Shown piece by piece: positions 26,781-35,972 of a stretch of DNA of 64,000 nt. Location: contig NZ_SLWO01000004.1 in assembly GCF_004340665.1 (NCBI RefSeq), forward strand, positions 558,001 to 622,000, given 5' to 3'. Source of the stretch: Pedobacter psychrotolerans (GTDB taxonomy: Bacteria; Bacteroidota; Bacteroidia; Sphingobacteriales; Sphingobacteriaceae). The translations under genes and the position numbers were made by a program. Within the stretch, counting starts at the first letter, position 1; each line of letters begins with the position of its first letter. Under the pieces are notes generated by a model. It did not search any database, had not been told where the DNA came from, and saw only the letters and a list, made by a program, of their open reading frames with translations.

Positions 26781-26943
26781 AATCTGAATTCGAAATTGTT
26801 AATGATTTCGACACCCCAATCTGCGACCATCCGCTAAAAGAGGGGAACGATTGCCATTTCCCTCCTTTGGAGGGGTGCCCAAAGGGCAGGGTGGTTGAAT
26901 ATAAATAACCCATCAATTATGTAAGAAATACGATTAATCGAAC
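26781..26943. repeat. Left copy of a direct repeat flanking the HTCS gene
   Basis: Shares in order with 31264-31435: CTGAATTCGA near the start, TCTGCGACCA, a GC-rich centre with CCTCCTTTGGAGGGGT, then CCCAAAGGGC, GGTGGTT and CGATTAATCGAAC or TGATTAATCGAAC at the end. Spacing is kept with small gaps. The centre TCCCTCCTTTGGAGGG is itself palindromic and recurs at 38730. Confidence 0.7.
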
Positions 26944-26951
26944 TTAGGCCC

Positions 26952-29900
26952 TTAGGTTTTCGACTTTTTTAAACCTGGACCAATGGAGCTGTTATTGGAA
27001 AAATTCTTCCGGTATTTTTTGATGTAATCTGATGGATTCATTTCAAATACTTTTTTAAACTGTTCCCTGAAATATTTGATATCACTCATGCCAACAGTAT
27101 ACATCGTTTCAAGGATCGTTTTATCTGTACTGATGAAAATTTCAGCAGCCTTTCTTAAGCGGATGAACCGAATAAAACTGCTGGAAGAATGTCCGGAAAC
27201 AGATTTGATCTTATTGAAAAGGTTAGCTCTCGACATGCCAATTTCATCTGCCAGCATCTTGATGTTAAAGTTTGGATCTTCAATATGGCGTTCAACTATA
27301 CTGATGCAATTTTTCAGAAAATCCTTGTATTCCGCAGAGATTTTGGAACTGCTTGGGTTCAGGGTAATTTCACTATAAAAGTATTTTTGCAGGCTGTTTT
27401 TGCTTTTTAGAATCCCGGCAACCCTGGCCACCAGTAATTCCTTATCAAATGGTTTACTGATATAATCGTCAGCACCACTCTCCACACCTTTTAGTTTAAT
27501 TTCTGCTGATGTACTGGCAGTGAGTAATATAATGGGGATATGGCAAATGGATTCATCTTCTTTTACAATACTACAAAGTTCTATTCCGCCCATGCCTTGC
27601 ATCATTACATCACTGATCACAATATCCGGAAGAAAGCCACGGATAATGGCTAAACCACTTTCTCCATCATTGGCCTGGTAAATTTGATATTGTTCGGAGA
27701 AAACCTGACTGAGGTAATGGGCAATTTCCTCATTATCATCTACAATCAGAATAGATTTCTTTTCCTGTGCGAGCATATCGCCTAAAACCACATCTTTCTT
27801 TCTGGCCGGCTCCTGGATCAGATCATCTTGACTAAGTTCTTTAAGGATCAGAGAACTCTCCTGCCGATCGGGAACAATAGAAGCAGGGTTGATGTGTTCG
27901 TTTCCCTTTAATAATTTCAGGTGGAATGAAGTTCCCTCCCCCTCATTATTGCGACAGGAAATGGTTCCACCATGCATTTCTATAAAATTCTTAACCAGGT
28001 ACAAACCAATTCCAAATCCACTTCCTAGAGAGCGATTTTTATCTGGCTCCTGATAAAATCGGTTAAAAATCTTTTCCGTTGAATCTTCAGCGATGCCACA
28101 ACCAGAATCGGTGATCAAAATATCAACATATTGATCAGTTTCGGTTAGCGATACGGCAATACGTCCGCCATCAGGTGTAAATTTAAAGGCATTAGATAAC
28201 AAGTTAAAAATGGCGATTTCCAGCTTTTCCCGATCTGCGTAAATATCCGTGATTTCAGAAGCAGCTAAAAATTCATATTGAATATTTTTTGTCCGGGCCT
28301 GATGAGAAAAACAAAGAAAAACTTCTTTTGCCAAACCTGTCAGGTTCAAATGAGAAACTTTCAAGGTATCACCCTGTGCATCAGCCTTTCTAAAGAGCAA
28401 TAACTGATCTACCAGGCTCAATAACCGCTTGGCATTCCGGTAAACAATATTCATGCTGCTGGTATCAATGTTTTGATCATCCTGATAAAGCAACTCCTTC
28501 ACCGGATTAATAATTAAGGTAAGTGGTGTTCTGAATTCATGCGATATATTGGTAAAAAAAGACAGTTTACGCTCATTCAGTTCCTTCTCCTTTTCACTTT
28601 CAATATGTGCAATTTTGATTTCATACCGCAGTTTTTCTTGCTTTTTCCGGTAAGAAATAAAGCCATAAGCACTAAGCCCGATTAATCCGGCATAAAGTAA
28701 AAAGGCCCACCAGGTAAGGTACCAGGGTGGATTAATCTTAATCACGATGGAATAACCTTCATTATTCCAAACCCCATCATTGTTAGATGCCTTCACTTCA
28801 AAACGATATGTTCCTGGGTTGAGGTTGGTATATGTTGCTTTTCGCTGGTGACCAACATAATTCCATTTTTGATCAAAACCCACCAATCGGTAAGCATATT
28901 CATTTTTCCAGGAATAGGCATAGTTAAGCGCAACAAATTCTAAAGAAAAAACACTTTGATCGTAATTTAGCGTAATTTCTTTCGCTACATTCAGGTTCTC
29001 TTTTAAAGGACTTTCTGCACCCGGAAGTACGGATTTATTAAAAACCTGAAAATCGGTCAGGTAAACAGGCGGAGCTACATGATTGAATCTGATTTGTTTT
29101 GGGTTAAAAGAAAAATAGCCTTTATTACCAGCAACAATTATGGAAGCCCCATCATTTTTAATGGTCGAATTCACCAAAACGCCATCCGCCTCATCAAAGT
29201 TTCTTACTTTTTTATTCAAAGGATTCAAACTGGAAATCCCATTTTCTGTAACTACCCAAATTTTTCCATCCACATCTTCCGTAATGTCATTAAAAACATT
29301 GCTTGAGAATCCATTGGCTTTCGTGTATATTTCAAAGCCATTGCCTTTTGGCGAAAACTTATTTAAACCATCCTGCGTACACACCCATATATTTTTTCTG
29401 GAATCGGTATGGATGGCTTTAATAATGTTATTGCTTAAGCCTTTGCGATTCGCATTCAGGGTTTCCAGTGCATGAAAATGCTTGGTTCGTCTGTTAAAGA
29501 TATTAACGCCTCCACCGTAGGTTCCAATCCAGATCTGACCATCAGGTGCTTTTGAAAGCGCGTAGGTATGGTTATTATTAATAGATAGAGGGTTTTTAGG
29601 CTGATTATAATAGTGTTCAAATGTGTTTTTCTGACGATCATAAATCTTGATTCCCGCATCAGTAGCCAAAATATAAACGCCATTTTCTACTTCCAGAATA
29701 TCCCTGAATACATCTTCATTAAATAAATTTCCGATGGCTGAATGATGAAAATGATGCGTAAAAGTATTGCTTTTTGGATCATAACTATCAAAACCATTTT
29801 CGGTAAGCACCCACAAAATACCTTTGCTATCAAAGTAAAGCTTCAGGATTTCATTACTGGTAAGGCTATTATGATCATTGCTTTTCATGAACGTTTTAAT

Positions 29901-31067
29901 CCCTCCAGATTTCTGATCAATCGCGAACAACCCGTTATTAGTACCCAGCCACATCACATCATCACGAATAGCGATACTTTTAACATCACGGTTACCCAAA
30001 GGCAGTAAATTGATTTTAAATTTATATTGCTGATGATCTATTTTCCTAAGTCCGTTGCGCCCATTAAGCCAGATGATTCCATCACGATCCTGATAAGAAT
30101 CGCCGTAAGAATAATTTGGTATATCGTTAATTTTCTCCCAGTTTTTAGATAGTGTATGATACCAGTAAAATCCATTATTGCCACCCACCAGCAAGAGATC
30201 TTGACCAACAGGCATCACACTGAAAACAGAATAATTATCACGGTCTGGAATCTGAACTTTAGTAAATTGACCCGTTTTCGGATCGAAATTAAAAAGCCCG
30301 TCCCAGTAAGTTCCTACCCAAATATGACCATCGGGTGCATAAGCTAAAGCCCATACATCATTTGGGTTTTTAGCTCCCGCTTTCTGATCTTGAGCATAAT
30401 TGGTGAATGTTCTTTTCTTTTTATCAAAGCGGTTTAAACCAGCACTCCAGTTACCTAACCACAAATCACCATTTCTATCTTCTATAATGGAGTTTACGGA
30501 TTTTCCCATCATGCTTTTTTTAGATGCCGGATTGGGTTTATAAACAATAAAATCTTTTCTAGAAGGCACATACTGATTAAAACCATCATCTGTACCAAAC
30601 CACATCAAGCCTTTTTTATCGCATAATATGGACCATACTTTGTTATTGCTTAAAGAGCGAATATTGCTATCCCGATGTAAAAACCGGGTAAAGGTTTCAG
30701 TAAGGGGATCTAATAAATTAAGTCCATCCATGGTGGCCACCCATATTTTTCCCTGATGATCTTCTACAATGGCATTTATGAAATTGTTTGAAATGGAAGT
30801 ACTATCGCCTGCATGGTTAGCAAATACCTTAAAAGTGTAGCCATCAAAACGGCACAATCCATTTTCGGTGCCTACCCAGATAAACCCACGCCGATCGCGA
30901 AGAGTTGCAGTGGTATTTTTTGAGGGTAAACCATCATTAGTACCATAGGTTTTCATCTCGCTCCTATTCTGCTTCGTGATGGCGGAAGCATTTAAATACT
31001 GAGCGAAAGCAATATGATAGTTAAAAAAAAGAAAGTAGCATAAGATGACTATTCTTATCAATTTCAT
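26952..31067 (-). CDS. Hybrid two-component system (HTCS) regulator of the utilisation locus
   Basis: 1371 residues. Signal/anchor at the N-terminus, then about fourteen Reg_prop-type propeller repeats (pattern D-x-x-G-x-[IL]-W-[IVL]-G-T, as in RRGFIWVGTENGLCRFDGYT) up to about residue 690 and a YYY domain (about 700-785), together forming the periplasmic glycan sensor. A transmembrane helix (about 795-815) leads to the kinase: HisKA with His843 in SHEFRTPLT, HATPase_c (about 950-1075, SGFGIGLYLVKNF), a receiver with Asp1153 in ISDVMMQGMGG, and an AraC-type helix-turn-helix at the C-terminus (about 1260-1345). It senses a breakdown product and activates the adjacent susC row. It is on the same strand, about 470 bp upstream of susC, and is bracketed by a direct repeat at both ends. 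Confidence 0.96.
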   Translation of the reverse strand: MKLIRIVILCYFLFFNYHIAFAQYLNASAITKQNRSEMKTYGTNDGLPSKNTTATLRDRRGFIWVGTENGLCRFDGYTFKVFANHAGDSTSISNNFINAIVEDHQGKIWVATMDGLNLLDPLTETFTRFLHRDSNIRSLSNNKVWSILCDKKGLMWFGTDDGFNQYVPSRKDFIVYKPNPASKKSMMGKSVNSIIEDRNGDLWLGNWSAGLNRFDKKKRTFTNYAQDQKAGAKNPNDVWALAYAPDGHIWVGTYWDGLFNFDPKTGQFTKVQIPDRDNYSVFSVMPVGQDLLLVGGNNGFYWYHTLSKNWEKINDIPNYSYGDSYQDRDGIIWLNGRNGLRKIDHQQYKFKINLLPLGNRDVKSIAIRDDVMWLGTNNGLFAIDQKSGGIKTFMKSNDHNSLTSNEILKLYFDSKGILWVLTENGFDSYDPKSNTFTHHFHHSAIGNLFNEDVFRDILEVENGVYILATDAGIKIYDRQKNTFEHYYNQPKNPLSINNNHTYALSKAPDGQIWIGTYGGGVNIFNRRTKHFHALETLNANRKGLSNNIIKAIHTDSRKNIWVCTQDGLNKFSPKGNGFEIYTKANGFSSNVFNDITEDVDGKIWVVTENGISSLNPLNKKVRNFDEADGVLVNSTIKNDGASIIVAGNKGYFSFNPKQIRFNHVAPPVYLTDFQVFNKSVLPGAESPLKENLNVAKEITLNYDQSVFSLEFVALNYAYSWKNEYAYRLVGFDQKWNYVGHQRKATYTNLNPGTYRFEVKASNNDGVWNNEGYSIVIKINPPWYLTWWAFLLYAGLIGLSAYGFISYRKKQEKLRYEIKIAHIESEKEKELNERKLSFFTNISHEFRTPLTLIINPVKELLYQDDQNIDTSSMNIVYRNAKRLLSLVDQLLLFRKADAQGDTLKVSHLNLTGLAKEVFLCFSHQARTKNIQYEFLAASEITDIYADREKLEIAIFNLLSNAFKFTPDGGRIAVSLTETDQYVDILITDSGCGIAEDSTEKIFNRFYQEPDKNRSLGSGFGIGLYLVKNFIEMHGGTISCRNNEGEGTSFHLKLLKGNEHINPASIVPDRQESSLILKELSQDDLIQEPARKKDVVLGDMLAQEKKSILIVDDNEEIAHYLSQVFSEQYQIYQANDGESGLAIIRGFLPDIVISDVMMQGMGGIELCSIVKEDESICHIPIILLTASTSAEIKLKGVESGADDYISKPFDKELLVARVAGILKSKNSLQKYFYSEITLNPSSSKISAEYKDFLKNCISIVERHIEDPNFNIKMLADEIGMSRANLFNKIKSVSGHSSSSFIRFIRLRKAAEIFISTDKTILETMYTVGMSDIKYFREQFKKVFEMNPSDYIKKYRKNFSNNSSIGPGLKKSKT

Positions 31068-31263
31068 TGTGATAATCTTAAACCTAAAAATTTTAATGTA
31101 ATAGAAGAGCCATCAAATAATTTACGAATATAAAGTTAAATCTGTACGATATTTAATTACCTGATACAGATCGCATCTTAAATTATGGTAACCCGATGTG
31201 ACGAACACATCAACATCTAAGCAATAACGATTTAAGTTGAAAGGAAAAATGCATTACTTATAA

Positions 31264-31435
31264 CCTGAATTCGATAATCAATTGATTTAAATACTCCGGT
31301 CTGCGACCACCCTCCTCAGAAAGAGTGGAATTACGATCGCCATTCCCCTCCTTTGGAGGGGTACCCAAAGGGCGTGGTGGTTTAAATAGCCATAACCTGT
31401 TCAAATAGTATTGAAAGACATATGATTAATCGAAC
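31264..31435. repeat. Right copy of the direct repeat flanking the HTCS gene
   Basis: Same order of words as the left copy at 26781-26943: CTGAATTCGA, TCTGCGACCA, CCTCCTTTGGAGGGGT, CCCAAAGGGCG, GGTGGTT, and GATTAATCGAAC. Same orientation. It lies in the 31068-31524 spacer, which otherwise shows only AT-rich DNA that must hold the HTCS gene promoter. Confidence 0.7.
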
Positions 31436-31524
31436 GCTCAGGTTCATATCCTTAAATTCCATTAATTTGACGTTATCATGAGCAAAAATAATTATACACA
31501 AGCTTCATAAAATTGGAAAGCACA

Positions 31525-31532
31525 TATATTTG
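31525..31532 (+). promoter_or_regulatory. Possible -7 box of a Bacteroidetes promoter
   Basis: TATATTTG matches the Bacteroidetes primary-sigma -7 consensus TAnnTTTG and stands 12 bases before the ATG at 31545. No good TTTG box is found at the expected -33 distance. The same bases include a TTG that would be an alternative start for the next gene, which I consider less likely. Confidence 0.35.
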
Positions 31533-31544
31533 CAACTCAAAATA

Positions 31545-31880
31545 ATGGAAGGATTAAGAAATAAATTACTCAAACGCATTTTTGCCTTAACGCTATTAAG
31601 TGTTTTGGTACTTAAGGTATTTGCTTTCTCTATTTCTTATTTTTCATCCTCTACAGATGCGTTTTCGATAGAAAAAAGCGTTGAAGAAAACAAGGATAAA
31701 GAAGGCGAATCTTTAGATAAAAACAAGAAAAAGCTGCTGATTTATGAGTCATTGGTGATGGATACAGGTCACCTTTTGTTAAGTAATCATTTCGCTCCAT
31801 CTACTCAGCCATACTATTTACGCATGGGCATGCACCCACCAAAAAGTGTACCCACACCGCCCCCTAATCATCTTTCTTAA
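31545..31880 (+). CDS. Small membrane-anchored or secreted protein, unknown function
   Basis: 111 residues from the first ATG (MEGLRNKLLKR); a TTG 15 bases upstream is also in frame but overlaps a likely promoter box. Family not recognised. A positively charged start and one hydrophobic segment (about 12-32) suggest a signal anchor or signal peptide; then comes a highly charged stretch (EENKDKEGESLDKNKKK) and a proline-rich tail (HPPKSVPTPPPNH). It is on the same strand as the export module that begins 143 bp later and may be transcribed with it; a role as substrate or accessory factor is only a guess. Confidence 0.6.
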   Translation: MEGLRNKLLKRIFALTLLSVLVLKVFAFSISYFSSSTDAFSIEKSVEENKDKEGESLDKNKKKLLIYESLVMDTGHLLLSNHFAPSTQPYYLRMGMHPPKSVPTPPPNHLS

Positions 31881-32023
31881 AAAAACAGCATCATTATTTT
31901 GATCTGAGATCATCTTGACAAATTGATATGTAGTATTGATTAGCAAGCATGAATGATGCAATTTTTCTGCTGGTATTTTTCTACCTTCAATCTCCATAGT
32001 TTATTCCTTAAGTTAAAACAACC

Positions 32024-33028
32024 ATGAAAAATCATCATGTTGCCGGTATGCCCACGCCATGGCAAAGACTTGTACGCTTGCTCTATTATGAACGCGGCAC
32101 AATCAATTATATTTATATCTACGCCATGTTAATTGGCCTAATTGGCCTGTCACTGCCATTGGGTACCAGTGCGGTTTTCAATCTGTTATCAAACGGGGCC
32201 ATGTACAGCTCAACCTATATCCTCATTGCAGTGATTTTAGTTGGCATTGTTATCGGCGGGTTATTGCTCATCGGTCAGCTTTCGCTGGTTGAAGTGATTG
32301 AGCAGAAAATTTTTGCCAGAACAGCAATAGAATTTGCTTTTCGTTTACCCCGCATTAAAAAGAAAGCATTGGAAGGTGAAAATCCTTCAGAACTGATCAA
32401 CCGTTTTTTTGATATTTTAACCATTCAGAAAGGCTTAACCAAATTGCTGGTTGATGTAGTTGCAGCAGCCGTTCAGATCTTTTTTAGTGTAATTTTGCTG
32501 TCATTCTACCACCCTGTTTTTATGGCTTTTGGCATGTTTGTCCTCATTGTGATTATCCTAGTATTGATTTTGTATTACCGCCGGGGTGTACAAACCAGTA
32601 TTGAAGAATCAGAGTATAAGTATGAAGTGGCTGGCTACCTGGAAGAGATTGCCGCCGATTTGGATACCTATAGAAATAGTCCTGTAAAAAGGAAAGAAAT
32701 CATCAATAGAACGGATGAGATTACCGCAAACTATATTCAGGCCAGAAATGATCACTTTGGTGTTTTGAAGAGATTTTTCATCAGCGCAGTAGCCATGCGT
32801 ACCATCTTAATGGGGTCGTTGCTGTTGCTGGGCTCTTATTTCGTAGTAGAAAGACAAATGACTTTTGGGCAGTTTGTTGCTGCTGAAGTAATTATTGTTC
32901 AAATTAGCTATGCCATTGAGAAACTAATGACCAATTTAAATACCGTGTTTGATATGGTAACCGGAAGTGAAAAACTTGCCGTAATTACCGATCTTGAACT
33001 GGAGGAAGGAGATTTAAATCATGGGTAA
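32024..33028 (+). CDS. ABC exporter membrane domain lacking an ATP-binding domain (copy 2)
   Basis: 334 residues. Paralogue of 8100-9104 with the same length, the same start (MKNHHVAGMPTPWQRLVRLL) and the same end just past the sixth membrane helix (GSEKLAVITDLELEEGDLNHG). Type I exporter fold: membrane segments near 33-53, 63-90, 160-205 and 260-300, conserved EVIEQKIFARTAIEFAFRLP and FGQFVAAEVIIVQISYA. No Walker A, ABC signature or Walker B sequence follows, and no ATPase gene lies nearby. It overlaps the adaptor gene by 8 bp, exactly as copy 1 does. In the family this domain would form the substrate channel of a type 1 secretion system; how it is powered here is open. Confidence 0.88.
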   Translation: MKNHHVAGMPTPWQRLVRLLYYERGTINYIYIYAMLIGLIGLSLPLGTSAVFNLLSNGAMYSSTYILIAVILVGIVIGGLLLIGQLSLVEVIEQKIFARTAIEFAFRLPRIKKKALEGENPSELINRFFDILTIQKGLTKLLVDVVAAAVQIFFSVILLSFYHPVFMAFGMFVLIVIILVLILYYRRGVQTSIEESEYKYEVAGYLEEIAADLDTYRNSPVKRKEIINRTDEITANYIQARNDHFGVLKRFFISAVAMRTILMGSLLLLGSYFVVERQMTFGQFVAAEVIIVQISYAIEKLMTNLNTVFDMVTGSEKLAVITDLELEEGDLNHG

Positions 33029-34385
33029 AATAATTAACCATCATGAACAACTTAAAAACTGGCAAGAATTATCTGTGCATACCAACAGTAAAATTCTAGA
33101 TGCGAAAGGGCCAAAACTATTAGGTAGGGTACTCCTCTTCATCTTTATTTTCTTTGCCATCCTGTTATTTCTTCCTTTTCGGCAAACCATTCCAGGCCGG
33201 GGTACAGTCACTGCACTACGACCAGAAGATCGGCCACAAACGGTACAAAACCAGATTGGAGGAAGAATAGAACACTGGGCAGTACGTGAAGGACAGGAAG
33301 TACAGAAAGGTGATACCATCCTGGTGATTTCAGAAACCAGTCAGTCATATTTTGACCCTGAGCTTCCTACCCGTTTAAATGAGCAATTGGATGCGAAACG
33401 TGGAAGTGAAACCGCCGCATTGCAAAAGATAGATGCCACCAAGAGCCAGATGCGCGCCATGAATGATGGGTTACGTTTCCAGATGAAGGCTGCAGAAAAT
33501 AAAGTGCGCCAGGCCAGAAATTACGTCAGTATTGATAGTGCTGAATTATTGGCCGTTCAGAAATTTTATGAAACCACCAAAACAAGGTTGGAACGCTATG
33601 AAACCGGATATAAAAACGGACTTTTCTCCCTCACTGATATTGAAACCCGCAGACTGAAGCTTCAGGAAGACAATGCAAAGGTAATTGGTCAGCGAAACAA
33701 GTTGAGCAACTCTGCTCAAAACTTGCTCAATGCCAGCATCGAATTGGATAATATTCGTGCTAAGTATCAGGAATCTATGGCAAAAGCGCAATCTGATATG
33801 AGTTCCGCAGTTTCCAGCAGGGCCAGTGCTCAGGGTGATATTGCTAAATTAAGAAACGACATTTCCAACATCAGCATTCGTCGTGGCTTATACGTGGTAA
33901 GGGCTCCACAGAGTGGATTTGTTGTTAAAACACTTAAAGCAGGGATTGGAGAGAACATTAAAGAAGGCGAATCTGTAGCGACATTACAACCAAAATCGCC
34001 ATTAGTAGCAGCCGAACTTTATGTGAGCGCCATGGATGTGCCTTTGATTTTAGACACCAGTGATGTTCGTTTACAATTTGAAGGCTGGCCATCGGTTCAG
34101 TTTTCAGGCTGGCCATCCGTTGCAGTGGGTACTTTTGCCGGAAAAGTTTCTTCTATTGATCGGGTAAGCAGTACCGGAGGAAAATATCGGCTGTTGATCA
34201 GCCAAACCAATCCGGTTCCTTCAAAAGATGAGCCTTGGCCGATACAGCTTCGCCAGGGTTCGGGTGTTTACGGACGGATTATTTTAAGATCGGTACCCTT
34301 ATGGTACGAGATCTGGCGACAGTTGAATGGTTTCCCGCCAAGTTTAGAGAAAGAGCCAGCAGGCGGTAGTAAGGATAAAAAATAA
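33021..34385 (+). CDS. HlyD-family membrane fusion/adaptor protein (copy 2)
   Basis: 454 residues, close paralogue of 6749-8107. One transmembrane helix (about 33-53), lipoyl half motifs (GRIEHWAVREGQEVQKGD near 80 and YVVRAPQSGFVVKTLKAG near 295), a long coiled-coil hairpin in between, and a C-terminal beta domain ending near WYEIWRQLNGFPPSLEKEP, an ending shared with copy 1. It would bridge the inner-membrane exporter domain to the TolC-type protein encoded 14 bp downstream. Overlap with the upstream gene is 8 bp. Together the three genes form a complete envelope-spanning path except for an ATPase. Confidence 0.93.
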   Translation: MGKIINHHEQLKNWQELSVHTNSKILDAKGPKLLGRVLLFIFIFFAILLFLPFRQTIPGRGTVTALRPEDRPQTVQNQIGGRIEHWAVREGQEVQKGDTILVISETSQSYFDPELPTRLNEQLDAKRGSETAALQKIDATKSQMRAMNDGLRFQMKAAENKVRQARNYVSIDSAELLAVQKFYETTKTRLERYETGYKNGLFSLTDIETRRLKLQEDNAKVIGQRNKLSNSAQNLLNASIELDNIRAKYQESMAKAQSDMSSAVSSRASAQGDIAKLRNDISNISIRRGLYVVRAPQSGFVVKTLKAGIGENIKEGESVATLQPKSPLVAAELYVSAMDVPLILDTSDVRLQFEGWPSVQFSGWPSVAVGTFAGKVSSIDRVSSTGGKYRLLISQTNPVPSKDEPWPIQLRQGSGVYGRIILRSVPLWYEIWRQLNGFPPSLEKEPAGGSKDKK

Positions 34386-34399
34386 AGGTACAGACCAAC

Positions 34400-35875
34400 A
34401 TGAAAAATAATTTTAAAGCATTCCTGATCACTTTAATGCTTTTGTTCCCAATGGTGATCACGCAGTCGGTAAAGGCGCAACAAAATACTATCGTTAAGGC
34501 TGAAGCAGACAGTGTAAAAGTCTTTTCACTTAGCGATCTCCAGATGCTAGTGTTCAGGTATCATCCCATTGTTAAACAGGCCGCTTTACTCAGTGAATCA
34601 GCCCGTGCCAGTGTATTACAATCTCTGGGTTATTTTGATCCGGAACTCAAAGCAGGCTTTGCCAGAAAACTATTTGGCAACACCGAATATTACAACAAAT
34701 GGAACAGTGAATTAAAAATTCCGCTTTGGTTGGCGGGTGCCGATTTAAAAGTTGGGTATGACCGCAATGTGGGCACGTACGTGAATCCAGAGAGTAAAAC
34801 CAATTCGCAAGGCTTATCAGCCATAGGCTTAAGCATTCCATTAGGTCAGGGACTCCTGATTGATGCCCGGAGGAATACCCTTCGCCAATCAAAAATTATG
34901 GTACAATATGCCGAGGCTGAGCAATTAAAACAAATCAATGCGATATGGTATGGCGTAGCAAAAGATTACTGGAACTGGTATTATGCCTATAAGCAATTTG
35001 CCCTAATTAATGAAGGTGTAGAACTTGCCCAGCGGAGGTTTACGGCCATGAGCAGGCAGACCATCATAGGCGATAAGCCAGCGATCGATTCAGTTGAAGC
35101 CTATATTACGGTGCAGGAAAGGATTATCCAAAAGGAAAAAATGAAAATAGAGCTGCAAAATGCGCAATTGGTTTTATCCAACCACCTCTGGAGTGAGGAT
35201 GGAAATCCACTTGAACTACCATTTGATGCCGTACCTCAAAACATCAATCCAGCGATGGCTAAACCCAATCCCTTAACTTTGGATACACTGCTTGGACAGG
35301 CTGCTAACCAGCACCCTGAATTGGTTAAATTAAGGACGAAAGGGGCTCAATTAGCAGTGGAAAGAAGTTACCGGCAAGAATTGCTTAAACCTAAATTGAA
35401 TGTTACTGGTAATTTACTCTCGAACAGAACGGGTTTTAACAGTGTTATTCCCGGCGATTATGATTTCAACTGGAGCAATTATAAAATTGGAATTGAATTT
35501 GCTTTTCCGCTTTTCTTAAGATCTGAACGTGGAAAACTAAGGGAGGTAAAAATTAAGCAGCAAGAATTGAATTATGATCTTCAACAATCGAGCAGAACCA
35601 TAAACAATGATATTAAAGCTGCTTATAATGATTTATCTGCCTATTCTTCGCAATTGGCTGTTCAAATCCAGAGCGTCCAAAATCAGCAAATCCTCGTAAC
35701 AGGTGAGAATCAAAAGTTTAATCTGGGCGAAAGTACCCTCTTCCTGATCAACAGCCGCGAGACAAAATTAATTGACATGAAAATTAAACAGGAAAGTATG
35801 ATATCAGGATATCAGAAAACCCTGGCTGAACTTTATTATAAAGCAGGAACCAGACAAGATACGCGTTTGAACTGA
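34400..35875 (+). CDS. TolC-family outer-membrane channel
   Basis: 491 residues with a signal peptide (FKAFLITLMLLFPMVITQSVKAQ). Two outer-membrane efflux protein repeats are visible: LQMLVFRYHPIVKQAALLSE at the first and TLDTLLGQAANQHPELVKLR at the second, each followed by long amphipathic helices, with strands rich in aromatic residues between them. The trimer would form the exit duct for the exporter domain and adaptor encoded just upstream (14 bp gap). Only this module of the two has its own channel, so it may serve both. Confidence 0.92.
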   Translation: MKNNFKAFLITLMLLFPMVITQSVKAQQNTIVKAEADSVKVFSLSDLQMLVFRYHPIVKQAALLSESARASVLQSLGYFDPELKAGFARKLFGNTEYYNKWNSELKIPLWLAGADLKVGYDRNVGTYVNPESKTNSQGLSAIGLSIPLGQGLLIDARRNTLRQSKIMVQYAEAEQLKQINAIWYGVAKDYWNWYYAYKQFALINEGVELAQRRFTAMSRQTIIGDKPAIDSVEAYITVQERIIQKEKMKIELQNAQLVLSNHLWSEDGNPLELPFDAVPQNINPAMAKPNPLTLDTLLGQAANQHPELVKLRTKGAQLAVERSYRQELLKPKLNVTGNLLSNRTGFNSVIPGDYDFNWSNYKIGIEFAFPLFLRSERGKLREVKIKQQELNYDLQQSSRTINNDIKAAYNDLSAYSSQLAVQIQSVQNQQILVTGENQKFNLGESTLFLINSRETKLIDMKIKQESMISGYQKTLAELYYKAGTRQDTRLN

Positions 35876-35972
35876 TATCAAAATTCATGATGACTACATT
35901 TATTTTGCAGGAAATTTACGGACATTTTTAGTCTGTTATTTCCTGTTTTTAGGTTTTTATTATATTTGTTGG

